Part shown: positions 16,438 through 24,587 of the stretch, one piece after another
Layout of the letters: each line of letters starts with the position of its first letter
How positions within the stretch are numbered: the first letter of the stretch is position 1
Position numbers and translations under genes: made by a program
From: Steroidobacteraceae bacterium
GTDB taxonomy: Bacteria; Pseudomonadota; Gammaproteobacteria; Steroidobacterales; Steroidobacteraceae
NCBI GenBank assembly: GCA_027531255.1
Contig: JAPZRU010000001.1
Span: forward strand, 35,420 to 99,419
Reading direction: 5' to 3'
DNA length: 64,000 nucleotides
The notes under the pieces: model-generated
The model's database searches: none
What the model was told of the DNA's origin: nothing
Seen by the model: the letters and a program-made list of their open reading frames with translations, nothing else

Positions 16438-17193
16438 ATGGACAGGAATCCCGACGTGCTCGGCTGGCGCCGCAAGTTCGGCGTGCTCGGTCCCTCGACG
16501 AACACCATCGTGCAGCCCGAGATGGACGCGATGCGGCCGCGCGGCGTCACGAACCACTACAGCCGCATCTACACGCCCAACGCGCAGGCCATCTCGAACG
16601 AGAGCTTCATGGCCGGCACCTTGCAGATCTCGGCGGGCGTGCTCGACGCGGTCCGCAGCGTGATGACCTGCGAGCCGGACTGGCTCGTCATGGGCATGTC
16701 CGCGATCACGTTCTACGGCGGCGCGAAGGGTGCCGACGAGTTCGCCGCGCGCATCCGCGCCGAGTCCGGCGTCGGCGTCTCCACCGGCTCGCTCTCGACC
16801 GTCGCGGCGCTGCGCGCGATCGGCGGCATCCGGCGCGTCGCGTTCCTCTCGCCGTACTATCCCGTGGCGAACGCCGAGGTCCGGCGCTTCCTCGAGGAGA
16901 GCGGCTACACGGTCGTGCGCGACCTCTGCCTGCAGTGCCCGACGTGGACCGCGATCGCGCAGGTGCCTGCCACGACGCTGCGCGCGAAGCTGCGCGCACT
17001 CGACGGCGACGACGTGGACGCGCTGATCCAGGTCGGCACGAACCTCTGCATGGCGAGTCTCGCCGACGAGGCCGAGCGCTGGCTGGGCAAGCCGGTGCTC
17101 GCGATCAACACCGCCACCTACTGGCACGCCCTGCGCGAAAACGGCATCGACGACAGGATCGCCGGCTTCGGCCGGCTGCTGCTGGATCACTGA
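16438..17193 (+). CDS. maleate isomerase / arylmalonate decarboxylase-like protein (Asp/Glu racemase superfamily)
   Basis: 251 residues with a strong ribosome binding site (AGGGGAGGA) upstream. GWRRKFGVLGPSTNTIVQPEM is typical of the maleate-isomerase / EutA / AMDase branch. The fold needs Cys or substitutes at two positions. The first, usually ACTS-like, reads VMGMSAITF, so the first catalytic Cys is absent. The second region reads IQVGTNLCMASL and holds a Cys. One-cysteine members include arylmalonate decarboxylase, two-cysteine members are racemases and maleate isomerases; this protein therefore may not isomerise maleate. Substrate unknown. No metabolic neighbours help: it stands alone between yhhQ and the flagellar locus. 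Confidence 0.75.
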   Translation: MDRNPDVLGWRRKFGVLGPSTNTIVQPEMDAMRPRGVTNHYSRIYTPNAQAISNESFMAGTLQISAGVLDAVRSVMTCEPDWLVMGMSAITFYGGAKGADEFAARIRAESGVGVSTGSLSTVAALRAIGGIRRVAFLSPYYPVANAEVRRFLEESGYTVVRDLCLQCPTWTAIAQVPATTLRAKLRALDGDDVDALIQVGTNLCMASLADEAERWLGKPVLAINTATYWHALRENGIDDRIAGFGRLLLDH

Positions 17194-17320
17194 GGGCAAG
17201 TCCGGCACCGCATCCAGCGCCTGCCGGAGAGCGCCACGTACCCCACCCTCTGTCCACGTGGCAGAGCCCTTCCCGCGAGCCGCGACGAACGCAGTGTCAG
17301 GCGCGAGTCCGCGAGCCATC

Positions 17321-17353
17321 AAAAAAGGCGCCGAGCCTTTCGACCGCGGCGCC
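17321..17353 (-). terminator. Rho-independent terminator of the pilZ transcript
   Basis: On the minus strand GGCGCCG and CGGCGCC form a 7-base stem with a 13-base loop, followed directly by six T. It lies 31 bases beyond the pilZ stop. It is the only hairpin with a clear T-run that I found in the window. Confidence 0.8.
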
Positions 17354-17384
17354 CCGACATGGAACCCAGGGTGGGCCTTCGGGC

Positions 17385-17660
17385 CTAGCGGCCCACGTAG
17401 CTCTCCATCCGGAGGCCCGTGCCGCCGCGCGACACGTGCGCGACGACCGCCGTGCGGCGATGGATCTTCGTGACGGCACCGAGGTTGATGGCGAACGCGA
17501 GTTCCACGACGCTGCCCTTGTGCAGGCCGAGGTTCTCGGTCTCGACGAACACGCCGTTCGCACTCAGGTTGCGGGCCTTGCAGAGCTTGCCCCGCTTGCC
17601 CGGCATCTGGACGTACACCGTGGTGCGCGCGCGATGGCGCGTGTGCAGCCGCCTCTCCAT
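17385..17660 (-). CDS. PilZ domain protein (c-di-GMP receptor)
   Basis: 91 residues, a stand-alone PilZ domain. The c-di-GMP binding signatures are intact: RHRAR (RxxxR, residues 8-12) and NLSANG (N/D-x-S-x-x-G, residues 31-36). Binding of c-di-GMP by PilZ proteins commonly slows or reorients flagella or controls exopolysaccharide, and this gene sits at the edge of the flagellar cluster. It is downstream of csrA on the same strand with a 171-base gap and has its own terminator, so it is probably transcribed separately. Confidence 0.88.
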   Translation of the reverse strand: MERRLHTRHRARTTVYVQMPGKRGKLCKARNLSANGVFVETENLGLHKGSVVELAFAINLGAVTKIHRRTAVVAHVSRGGTGLRMESYVGR

Positions 17661-17831
17661 TCGGTATCCCCGTCGCGAATATTGTTTTGCACCGAACGCG
17701 CCGAGGAGTATGCCAAAGGAGACGTCGCGGCCGGAAGGACGACGGCGCGCGGGGGCCGGGGTGCTGCGGCGCAGCGCCGGCGGTCGGGGCGGGGATTCGA
17801 TCGAAAATCTGCTATTATTCAGTGACTTGGA

Positions 17832-18026
17832 TCATTCGTCCTTGCGGCGGATCGCCAGCTGGACGGGGGCGTCGATGCCCATCTTGACGCGCTTGCCGGT
17901 ACCGCCCAGCAGCGTGATCTGGATCGGGCCGTTCGCGAACAGCTCGGCGAGCGTCATCTTCGTGTCCGTGCCATCGGCGGGCTGGATCACGATCGACTCG
18001 TCGGCTCGGCGGCTCAGTACCAGCAT
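17832..18026 (-). CDS. CsrA-family RNA-binding regulator with inserted helix (RsmN/RsmF-like)
   Basis: 64 residues. The start MLVLSRRADESIVIQ matches beta1-beta2 of CsrA (MLILTRRVGETLMIG). A segment of about 19 residues (16-34, with helix-like TLAELFANG) is then inserted before beta3, where CsrA has about six. ITLLGGTGKRVKMGIDAP continues the fold, and Arg in LAIRRKDE sits where the RNA-binding Arg44 of CsrA is expected. The C-terminal tail is shorter than in CsrA. The same insertion site and a similar helix occur in Pseudomonas RsmN (RsmF) as I recall it. It is the last gene of flgM-flgN-csrA, 19 bases after flgN, so sigma28 may control it. Confidence 0.85.
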   Translation of the reverse strand: MLVLSRRADESIVIQPADGTDTKMTLAELFANGPIQITLLGGTGKRVKMGIDAPVQLAIRRKDE

Positions 18027-18045
18027 GGCGAGGGGCTCCGCGGCC

Positions 18046-18555
18046 TCAGACGCGACCGAGCTCGCGCGACTGGATCGCGCGGCCGGCCCCGACGGGTCCG
18101 TAGGTGAGTTCGTCCGGGCGACCGGTGCGTAGCACGTTCAGCAGCTGGCGGACCTGGCGGCTCCGGATGCCGACGATCATCCCGTTGCGTTCGTTGGCGT
18201 CGCGCAGCCGCACGACGAGCTCGAGCAGCTGACGCCAGCGCGTGGCGACCGGACCGGGACGGGGTGATTCGTGGCTGTAATTCGGGTCCTCCGCGGCCCG
18301 CAGGAAGGCGGCCATGTCGTCGCGGGCCGGGCCGAAACCCGCGCCCGAGAGCACGCGCACCCGCGCCTGCTCCAGTTGTTCGAAGTCGGCGAGGCAGCGC
18401 TGCTTGTCGGCCGTCGCGGCCTCGAGCGCCTCGGGCGCCGAGCCCTCGCCGGCGAGCGCCGTACGCTCCGCGTCGAGCGCGGCGAGCAGCCGGCGCGCGG
18501 ATGCCGCCTGACGCTCTAGCACGCTCGCGAGATCGTTGAGCGCCGCCGGGTTCAT
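18046..18555 (-). CDS. flgN: FlgN-type flagellar export chaperone
   Basis: 169 residues, ATG at 18555, five bases after the flgM stop. Long helical protein with the FlgN pattern: ASVLERQAASARRLLAALDAERTALAG near the start and the C-terminal VRLRDANERNGMIVGIRSRQVRQLLNVLR, where N-x-x-N-G is characteristic. FlgN holds the hook-junction proteins FlgK and FlgL before export. Operon order flgM-flgN is the classical one. The C-terminal tail after residue 150 (TYGPVGAGRAIQSRELGRV) is probably disordered. Confidence 0.88.
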   Translation of the reverse strand: MNPAALNDLASVLERQAASARRLLAALDAERTALAGEGSAPEALEAATADKQRCLADFEQLEQARVRVLSGAGFGPARDDMAAFLRAAEDPNYSHESPRPGPVATRWRQLLELVVRLRDANERNGMIVGIRSRQVRQLLNVLRTGRPDELTYGPVGAGRAIQSRELGRV

Positions 18556-18560
18556 CGGTT

Positions 18561-18872
18561 TCAGCGGCCCGGCAGCTCGCGACCGGCTGCGAGCATCTTC
18601 TCGGCGACGCGCTCCGCGTTCACCTCGTACTTCCCCTGCGCGATCGCGTTCTTGATGGACTCGACGCGCGACTCGGAGACGACCGGTGCGGCCGCGACCG
18701 CCTCGGCGAGCTTCTGGAGGCTGCGCGCGGAGTCCGTGAGCGTCACCGAGTCGCGGGCCGGCGCGGCCTTCTCGACCTTGGCGATTTCGCCACCCGTCCG
18801 TTCGGTGGCAGAGGTCCGGTTGCCCCCGGTCACGACCGGCGGCTGCGTTCCATAGCCCTGGATCTTGCTCAT
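18561..18872 (-). CDS. flgM: anti-sigma28 factor FlgM
   Basis: 103 residues. The N-terminal half is disordered as usual. The FliA-binding C-terminal half has DSVTLTDSARSLQKLAEAV, then ESRVESIKNAIAQGKYEVNAERVAEKML, the standard FlgM ending. FlgM binds FliA until the hook-basal body is complete, then is exported. It has its own FliA-type promoter (18912-18938), giving the expected feedback loop. Confidence 0.93.
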   Translation of the reverse strand: MSKIQGYGTQPPVVTGGNRTSATERTGGEIAKVEKAAPARDSVTLTDSARSLQKLAEAVAAAPVVSESRVESIKNAIAQGKYEVNAERVAEKMLAAGRELPGR

Positions 18873-18911
18873 CGGCGTTCTCCCGGGACGAGCCCGTGGT
18901 TCCTGCGAGAC

Positions 18912-18938
18912 GTATCGTCCGCGCCCGCTGGAACTTTA
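18912..18938 (-). promoter_or_regulatory. sigma28 (FliA) promoter of flgM-flgN-csrA
   Basis: On the minus strand TAAAGTTC, an 11-base spacer and GACGATAC match the FliA consensus TAAAGTTT-N11-GCCGATAA with correct spacing; mismatches are few. The -10 ends 40 bases upstream of the flgM ATG. Confidence 0.8.
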
Positions 18939-19057
18939 GGAAAATATGTGAAGTGGAGCAGGTTGCGTCGGCTGGCAGTGGAGTAGGGGCATGTTTCGGG
19001 GTATCGGCAGTCCCGGCGCCTGCCTGAGCCGCCGGACCGTCCGTTCGTTGCGAATCT

Positions 19058-19765
19058 TCACGGCAGCGGCACCTCCACCGTCCCGGCGGAGCGAACCACC
19101 GCCTCGAACTGGCGCTCGGAGGCCGGGTTCCGGACCCGTACGCGCTCGGCGACCCCGGCATCCCCGAGTGCCACGCCCTTCGTCCGCACCAGGAGGCCCC
19201 CGGCGCGGGCCATCACGGTGACCTCCTGGCCGCGGCGGACCACGGGTTCGGCTCGCGTCACCGCGGGTACCAGCGCCTCGCCGGCTCCGACGGGCCGGGT
19301 CACCACCCGGCCGACCGCCTCGTCGGGGCTCCTGAACCAGCCGGCCGGCAGCGCACCGACGTCGCGCGGCGCCAGCGCGAGGTCCGCCGGCCCGATCACG
19401 TGCGTGCGGGCCAGCGGCCGCGCGGCGACCACCACGGTTTCGATCGCGCGGACGCGCACGGCCAAGTAGTGCCGCCAGGCCGGGACGGGGCACCGCACTT
19501 CGACGGTGAGTCGCGTCGGCGAGCGCGTGCCCGGCGCTACGCTGCCCTGCAACGGCGATCCGCAGGCGGGCAGGCGGACGCGCGGATCCGGCTCGCGGAT
19601 CTCGAAGTCCTCCGCGGGCGCCCCGGCGCGGCCGGCGTGCTCGGCGGCGACCGCGCGCGCGATCTCGACGAGCGTCGCGAGCGGCTGCATGGCCGGCTCG
19701 TCCGCGCGTGCGGACGGCGGGAGGCTCGCCAGGGAGAGCAGCAGGCAGAGGACGAACGCGCGCAT
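19058..19765 (-). CDS. flgA: flagellar P-ring assembly chaperone FlgA
   Basis: 235 residues with a signal peptide (MRAFVLCLLLSLASLPPSARA), as expected for a periplasmic protein. Family features: RLPACGSPLQ near residue 75, VRCPVPAWRHYLAVRV, the SAF domain (VVVAARPLARTHVIGPADLAL), and the C-terminal VRRGQEVTVMARAGGLLVRTKGVALGDAGVAERVRVRN. FlgA helps FlgI polymerise into the P ring. Divergent from flgB across a 358-base region. A sigma54 site lies so close upstream that the predicted start point is about 2 bases before the ATG. Confidence 0.93.
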   Translation of the reverse strand: MRAFVLCLLLSLASLPPSARADEPAMQPLATLVEIARAVAAEHAGRAGAPAEDFEIREPDPRVRLPACGSPLQGSVAPGTRSPTRLTVEVRCPVPAWRHYLAVRVRAIETVVVAARPLARTHVIGPADLALAPRDVGALPAGWFRSPDEAVGRVVTRPVGAGEALVPAVTRAEPVVRRGQEVTVMARAGGLLVRTKGVALGDAGVAERVRVRNPASERQFEAVVRSAGTVEVPLP

Positions 19766-19777
19766 CACGGCCTCGTT

Positions 19778-19793
19778 TGCACGCTTCGTGCCA
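19778..19793 (-). promoter_or_regulatory. sigma54 promoter of flgA
   Basis: TGGCACGAAGCGTGCA on the minus strand matches TGGCACG-N4-TTGCW with one change. The invariant GG and GC are 10 bases apart. The transcript would begin near 19767, only about two bases from the flgA ATG. Confidence 0.7.
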
Positions 19794-20072
19794 CGGCGAA
19801 GGGGCGCGCGGAAGCGCGGGAATTCCCGGGTATTCCGCCGCGCAGCGAGCATCGCCGCGCGCGGGCGAGGTTGATCCGTCGCGACCACCGCGCCGATGGC
19901 GTCAAGAATCCGACGCCGGCGCGAGGCGGCGAGTTCTTGCCGCCGTCGCGCGGTCGACGGGCGGCGGCTTGCCGCTCCGCGCGTGACGCGGTTCACGCGG
20001 CGGCGGCGCCGGCGTACGTCGCGCCGCTCTTTAGTAAGGACTCCCCGCTGGTTCGGGGCGGTACGGGCACGC

Positions 20073-20088
20073 TGGCACGGCTCTTGCT
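20073..20088 (+). promoter_or_regulatory. sigma54 promoter of the flgBCDEFGHIJ operon
   Basis: TGGCACGGCTCTTGCT is a full match to the consensus TGGCACG-N4-TTGCW with GG-N10-GC. Predicted start near 20098, 26 bases before the flgB ATG. Confidence 0.9.
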
Positions 20089-20123
20089 CTTGCCTTGGCG
20101 AGGCCAGCCAAGTACCGCCCGCC

Positions 20124-20516
20124 ATGTTCAACAACGTCTTCGGCATCCACGAACGCTCGCTGCTCCTGTCGGGAGAGCGCGTCGGCGTCCTCGCGGCCAA
20201 CATCGCGAATGCCGATACGCCCAACTACAAGGCGCGCGACATCGACTTCCAGTCGGTGCTCGCCGGCGAGCAGTCGTCGCAGGGCGCCCTGCCGATGGCG
20301 CGGACCAACACCGCCCATCTCGCGCCTGGCGGCGAGCTCTCGACGATGGCGGAACTGAAGTACCGCATCCCGTTCCAGCCTTCGCTCGACGGCAACACGG
20401 TGGAGGCACCGGTCGAGCAGGCCAAGTTCGCGGAGAACCAGGTTCGGTACCAGGCCAGCCTCATGATGATCAACCGCCGCATCTCCAGCATCGAGAACGC
20501 GCTGACGAGCCGCTAG
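20124..20516 (+). CDS. flgB: flagellar basal-body rod protein FlgB
   Basis: 130 residues. Proximal rod protein of the periplasmic drive shaft, exported by the flagellar type III system. Seen: the rod/hook N-terminal motif LAANIANADTPNYKARDIDF, the FlgB-type middle, and the C-terminal coiled-coil NQVRYQASLMMINRRISSIENAL. Length is normal. First gene of a long operon under a sigma54 promoter. Confidence 0.96.
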   Translation: MFNNVFGIHERSLLLSGERVGVLAANIANADTPNYKARDIDFQSVLAGEQSSQGALPMARTNTAHLAPGGELSTMAELKYRIPFQPSLDGNTVEAPVEQAKFAENQVRYQASLMMINRRISSIENALTSR

Positions 20517-20575
20517 CGCAGGCGAGGGCTCCCGGCGCGCATCGACCGTCCGATCACCAGGTCAGGTAAACCCCA

Positions 20576-21001
20576 ATGTCGCTATTCAAGGTGTTCGACG
20601 TCTCCGGCAGCGCGATGACCGCGCAGTCGGTGCGGCTGAACGTCACAGCCTCGAACCTCGCCAACGCCGACTCGGTCGCGAGCACGGCGGATGCGGCCTA
20701 CCGCGCGCGTCACCCGGTATTCGCCGCGCAGCTGGAGGAGCTGACAGCCAACCCGGAACTCGACGGCGCCGGCGTCGGCGTGCGGATCGCGGGCGTCGTG
20801 CAGTCCGCCGCGGAGCCGGTGAAGCGCTTCCACCCCGAGCACCCGCTCGCGGACGCGCAGGGCTTCGTCTACGGCTCGAACGTCAATCCGGTCGAGGAGC
20901 TCACCAACATGATCTCCGCGTCCCGGTCGTTCCAGGCCAGCGTCGAGGTCATGTCCAGCGCGCGCGACCTGCTCCTCAAGACCATCTCGATGGGCCGCTG
21001 A
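20576..21001 (+). CDS. flgC: flagellar basal-body rod protein FlgC
   Basis: 141 residues. N-terminal MTAQSVRLNVTASNLANADSV is the ANNxAN-type rod motif, and the C-terminus has YGSNVNPVEELTNMISASRSFQASVEVM, typical of FlgC. It forms the proximal rod with FlgB and FlgF. AGGT precedes the ATG at about 9 bases. 59 bases after flgB. Confidence 0.96.
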   Translation: MSLFKVFDVSGSAMTAQSVRLNVTASNLANADSVASTADAAYRARHPVFAAQLEELTANPELDGAGVGVRIAGVVQSAAEPVKRFHPEHPLADAQGFVYGSNVNPVEELTNMISASRSFQASVEVMSSARDLLLKTISMGR

Positions 21002-21021
21002 GCGGCACCGGCAGGAAGACC

Positions 21022-21699
21022 ATGAGTACGATCCCGAGCATCAACCAGGACCTCGCCGGCGTCGGACTGTCGCGCCGCCTCGGCGGCGAGGGGAACCCGA
21101 GCGACCTCGGCCAGGAAGACTTCCTGCGGCTGATGATGGCGCAGTTCAAGAACCAGGACCCGACGAAGCCCGTCGACAACGCCGAGTTCGTCGCGCAGCT
21201 GGCGTCGTTCGGCACGGTGTCCGGCATCAGGGAACTGAACGACTCGTTCGGCCGGCTCTCGAGTTCCTTCAACTCGAACCAGGCGCTGCAGGCCTCGAGC
21301 CTGCTGGGCCGCAACGTGCTGGTCGCGCAGCAGACGGGCTTCCTCGCCGAGGCGGGCTCGCTCGAGGGTGCCGTGGACGTCCCGGCCGGAGCCACCGCGG
21401 TGAACGTCCAGGTGGTGGATCGCTTCGGCCAGGTGGTTCGCAACGTCGCGCTCGGCCAGCGGCCTGCCGGCCTCGCGCCGTTCGCGTGGGACGGGCGCAC
21501 CGATCTGGGCGGCGTCGCACAGCCCGGGCAGTACACCGTCAGGGCTCAGGCCGTCGTCGGCAACCGGCCGCAGGCCGCGCCGACGCTGGTCGAGGCGGCT
21601 GTCGAGAGCGTCACTCTCGGCGGCGCCGCCAAGGGCGTCACCATCAACCTCCGCGGACTCGGCACGGTGCCGATGTCCGACGTCCGCCAGATCTCCTGA
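21022..21699 (+). CDS. flgD: flagellar hook-capping protein FlgD
   Basis: 225 residues. FlgD caps the growing hook and guides FlgE assembly, then leaves. The N-terminal export and cap region contains LGQEDFLRLMMAQFKNQDPTKPVDN followed by EFVAQLASFGTVSGI, the family signature. The C-terminal part holds the FlgD Ig-like region (VQVVDRFGQVVRNVALGQ, FAWDGRTDLGGVAQPG). 20 bases after flgC. Confidence 0.96.
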   Translation: MSTIPSINQDLAGVGLSRRLGGEGNPSDLGQEDFLRLMMAQFKNQDPTKPVDNAEFVAQLASFGTVSGIRELNDSFGRLSSSFNSNQALQASSLLGRNVLVAQQTGFLAEAGSLEGAVDVPAGATAVNVQVVDRFGQVVRNVALGQRPAGLAPFAWDGRTDLGGVAQPGQYTVRAQAVVGNRPQAAPTLVEAAVESVTLGGAAKGVTINLRGLGTVPMSDVRQIS

Positions 21700-21713
21700 G
21701 GGAACGGCAAGCC

Positions 21714-22934
21714 ATGACCATGCGCATAGCGCTCTCCGGCCTCAACGCGGCCACCGTCAACCTCGACGTCACCGCGAACAACATCGCCAACTCGAACACC
21801 ACGGGCTTCAAGGCCTCGCGCGCCTCGTTCGCGGACGTCTTCACGACCAGTGCGCTCGGCGTCGGGAGTACGCAGGTGGGTTCCGGCGTGCGGCTGTCGG
21901 CTATCTCGCAGCAGTTCTCGCAGGGCGCGGTGGCCTCCACCGAGTCGGGCCTGGACCTCGCGATCTCGGGCGAGGGCTTCTTCACGCTGCGCGACGCTTC
22001 CGGCACGACGGCCTACACGCGCAGCGGCAAGTTCTCCGCGGATCGCGACGGGTTCGTCGTCAACAGCCAGAACCAGCGGCTGCAGGTCTACCCGCCGCTG
22101 CCGACGGGCGGCTTCAACCAGGGCCTGCTGACGGACCTGCGGGTCGACGCAGCGCAGAGCCCGCCGAGCGCGACCAGCAGGGGCGAGGTACTGATCAACC
22201 TGCCGGCGAACGCGCCGGTGCCGACGGTCTCCCCGTTCGACCCGAACAACCCGCAGACCTACAACCACGCCACCTCGACGGCGGTGTACGACTCGCTGGG
22301 GAACCTGTCGACGGCCACGTTCTTCTTCGTGAAGCAGCCGGCCGCCAATGCGTGGACCGTCGCGATGACGATCGACGGCACCGCGGTCGGCACGCCCGTG
22401 CCGCTGAGCTTCTCCGCCAGCGGCGCGCTCACGACGCCGGCGAACGGGGCGGTCACCTGGCCGAGCTACACGCCGCCCACCGGCGCGCTGCCGCTCGACA
22501 TCACCTTCGACTTCACCGGGTCCACGCAGTTCGGCAACCAGTTCGGCGTCAGCGCGATCACCCAGGACGGCTTCTCGAGCGGTCGCCTGAGCGCGCTCGA
22601 CATCAACGACACCGGCGTGGTGCTCGCGCGATTCACCAACGGCCGCGCGGTCGAACTCGGCCAGCTGGCGCTGTCGAACTTCGCGAACCCGAACGGTCTG
22701 CGCCAGCTCGGCGACACGACCTGGGCGGAAACCTTCGCCTCCGGCGACGTGATCCGCGGCATGCCGGGCACGGCGAGCTTCGGCCTCATCCAGGCGAGCG
22801 CGCTCGAGAGCTCGAACGTCGACCTGACCAAGGAGCTGGTCAACATGATCCTCGCGCAGCGTTCCTTCCAGGCCAACGCGCAGGTGATCACGACCGGCGA
22901 CCAGATCCAGCAGACCATCCTGAACATCCGGTAA
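21714..22934 (+). CDS. flgE: flagellar hook protein FlgE
   Basis: 406 residues from ATG at 21714 (MTMRIALSGLNAA); a second in-frame ATG follows two codons later. Major hook subunit. Conserved ends: NLDVTANNIANSNTTGFKAS at the N-terminus and GLIQASALESSNVDLTKELV, QRSFQANAQVITTGDQIQQT at the C-terminus. The middle is variable and Thr/Ala-rich as usual. 14 bases after flgD. Confidence 0.96.
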   Translation: MTMRIALSGLNAATVNLDVTANNIANSNTTGFKASRASFADVFTTSALGVGSTQVGSGVRLSAISQQFSQGAVASTESGLDLAISGEGFFTLRDASGTTAYTRSGKFSADRDGFVVNSQNQRLQVYPPLPTGGFNQGLLTDLRVDAAQSPPSATSRGEVLINLPANAPVPTVSPFDPNNPQTYNHATSTAVYDSLGNLSTATFFFVKQPAANAWTVAMTIDGTAVGTPVPLSFSASGALTTPANGAVTWPSYTPPTGALPLDITFDFTGSTQFGNQFGVSAITQDGFSSGRLSALDINDTGVVLARFTNGRAVELGQLALSNFANPNGLRQLGDTTWAETFASGDVIRGMPGTASFGLIQASALESSNVDLTKELVNMILAQRSFQANAQVITTGDQIQQTILNIR

Positions 22935-22967
22935 GCGCGGCCGCGAGGCCGGCGCGGGAGTCGCCCG

Positions 22968-23708
22968 ATGGACCGCATCCTCTACGTTTCGATGACCGGC
23001 GCCAGGCAGATCCTGGAGGCCCAGGCCGTCGTCTCGCACAACCTGGCGAACGCGAGCACCGGCGGATTCCGCGCGGACCTGCAGGCCTTCGCGTCGGCGG
23101 CGATCGCCGGCGACGGCTTCCCGACGCGCGTCAACGTGGTCGGCGCGAACTCGGGCTTCAGCCACGAGGCGGGCCCGCTGACGCAGACGGGACGTGCTCT
23201 GGACGTGGCGATCGACGGCGCCGGCTGGCTCGCCGTGCAGGCTCCGGACGGTCGCGAGGCGTACACCCGGGCAGGGAACCTGCGTCTGACGCCGGAGGGC
23301 GCGCTGGTCACCGCGAGCGGCCATCCCGTGCTCGGCGACGGCGGGCCGATCGCGCTGCCGCCGGCCGAGCAGGTGGCCGTCGGCGCCGACGGCACGATCA
23401 CGGTCGTGCCGCAGGGCACCGGGCCTGCCACCGCCGCCGCGGTGGCCCGCCTCAAGCTCGTGAATCCGCCGGCGGACGCGCTCGTGAAGGGTGCCGACGG
23501 GCTGGTGCGGCGGCGCGACGGCGCCGATGCGCCCGCCGACGCGGCCGTGCGAGTGCTGTCGGGGGCGATCGAGGGCAGCAACGTGAACGCCGCGCGCGCG
23601 CTGACGGAGATGATCGAGTACTCGCGCCTGTTCGACATGCAGGTGAAGCTGATGGGCCAGGCCGACCAGAACGGGCAGGCCGCGCAGCGGCTGCTGGCCG
23701 CCGGCTGA
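22968..23708 (+). CDS. flgF: flagellar basal-body rod protein FlgF
   Basis: 246 residues. Proximal rod protein. [19 protein letters not shown] followed by [20 protein letters not shown] is the FlgF-type start; [24 protein letters not shown] in the middle and [31 protein letters not shown] at the end fit the FlgE/F/G family. It lies before flgG as in all close relatives. Confidence 0.95.
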   Translation: MDRILYVSMTGARQILEAQAVVSHNLANASTGGFRADLQAFASAAIAGDGFPTRVNVVGANSGFSHEAGPLTQTGRALDVAIDGAGWLAVQAPDGREAYTRAGNLRLTPEGALVTASGHPVLGDGGPIALPPAEQVAVGADGTITVVPQGTGPATAAAVARLKLVNPPADALVKGADGLVRRRDGADAPADAAVRVLSGAIEGSNVNAARALTEMIEYSRLFDMQVKLMGQADQNGQAAQRLLAAG

Positions 23709-23778
23709 GCAGCCCGCCGCCGCTCGCCGCGACTCCCGAAGACGTCTTGCACCGACGACCGCACACCGAGGAAACCCG

Positions 23779-24564
23779 ATGACTCCCGCACTCTGGGCCG
23801 CCAAGACCGGGCTCGACGCGCAGCAGACGCGCATGGCCGTGGTCGCGAACAACCTCGCGAACGTGAACACCACCGGGTTCAAGCAGAGCCGCGCGGTGTT
23901 CGAGGACCTGCTCTACCAGAACGTGCGCCAGGTCGGCGCGCAGACCTCGCAGGACACGCGCTCGCCGAGCGGCATGCATCTCGGCACCGGCGTGCGCGTG
24001 GTCGCCACCGAGAAGGTCTACAGCCAGGGCTCGCTGGAGCAGACCGGCAAGAGCCTGGACATCGCGATCCAGGGCCGCGGGTTCTTCCAGGTGCTGCTGC
24101 CGGACGGCACCCTGGGGTACACGCGCGACGGCTCGTTCCAAGTCAACGCGGAGGGCGAGCTGGTGACGGCCTCGGGCTACGCCGTGCAGCCGCCGATCAA
24201 CATCCCGGACAACGCGACGTCGGTGAGCGTCGGCCAGGACGGCGTGGTCAGCGCCAGCCTCGCCGGTTCCGGCCTGACGACGCAGATCGGGCAGCTGCAG
24301 CTCGTGGACTTCGTGAACCCCGCGGGCCTCCAGCCGCGCGGCGAGAACCTGGCCATCGAGTCCACCGCCTCCGGCCCGCCGCAGGTCGGCACGCCCGGCG
24401 TGAACGGCCTCGGCACGACCGTGCAGGGGGCGCTGGAGTCCTCGAACGTCAACGTCGTCGAGGAACTGGTCGCGATGATCGAGACGCAGCGCGCCTACGA
24501 GATGAACTCGAAGGCGATCTCCAGCACCGACCAGATGCTGCAGTACCTGACGAACAACGTCTGA
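23779..24564 (+). CDS. flgG: flagellar distal rod protein FlgG
   Basis: 261 residues, the usual length. The distal rod passes through the P and L rings. Highly conserved ends: [20 protein letters not shown] and [38 protein letters not shown]. The middle [22 protein letters not shown] is diagnostic for FlgG. 70 bases after flgF. Confidence 0.97.
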   Translation: MTPALWAAKTGLDAQQTRMAVVANNLANVNTTGFKQSRAVFEDLLYQNVRQVGAQTSQDTRSPSGMHLGTGVRVVATEKVYSQGSLEQTGKSLDIAIQGRGFFQVLLPDGTLGYTRDGSFQVNAEGELVTASGYAVQPPINIPDNATSVSVGQDGVVSASLAGSGLTTQIGQLQLVDFVNPAGLQPRGENLAIESTASGPPQVGTPGVNGLGTTVQGALESSNVNVVEELVAMIETQRAYEMNSKAISSTDQMLQYLTNNV

Positions 24565-24587
24565 TCCGACCTGCCGGAGCCACCTGC

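Larger units (their letters stand above)
19766..20123. other. flgA-flgB divergent regulatory region
   Basis: This 358-base gap holds no gene that I can support. It carries one sigma54 promoter facing each way: 19778-19793 on the minus strand for flgA and 20073-20088 on the plus strand for flgB. About 280 bases lie between them, room for upstream activator sites bound by FleQ or FleR. I see no obvious repeat pair marking those sites. Confidence 0.7.

Noticed and set aside
20205..20216. GCCGATAC in flgB as a FliA -10
   Set aside because: No -35 at 11 bases upstream and it lies within conserved flgB codons.
21546..23882. 778-codon minus-strand open frame across flgD-flgG
   Set aside because: Shadow of the hook and rod genes; absence of stops follows from high GC.
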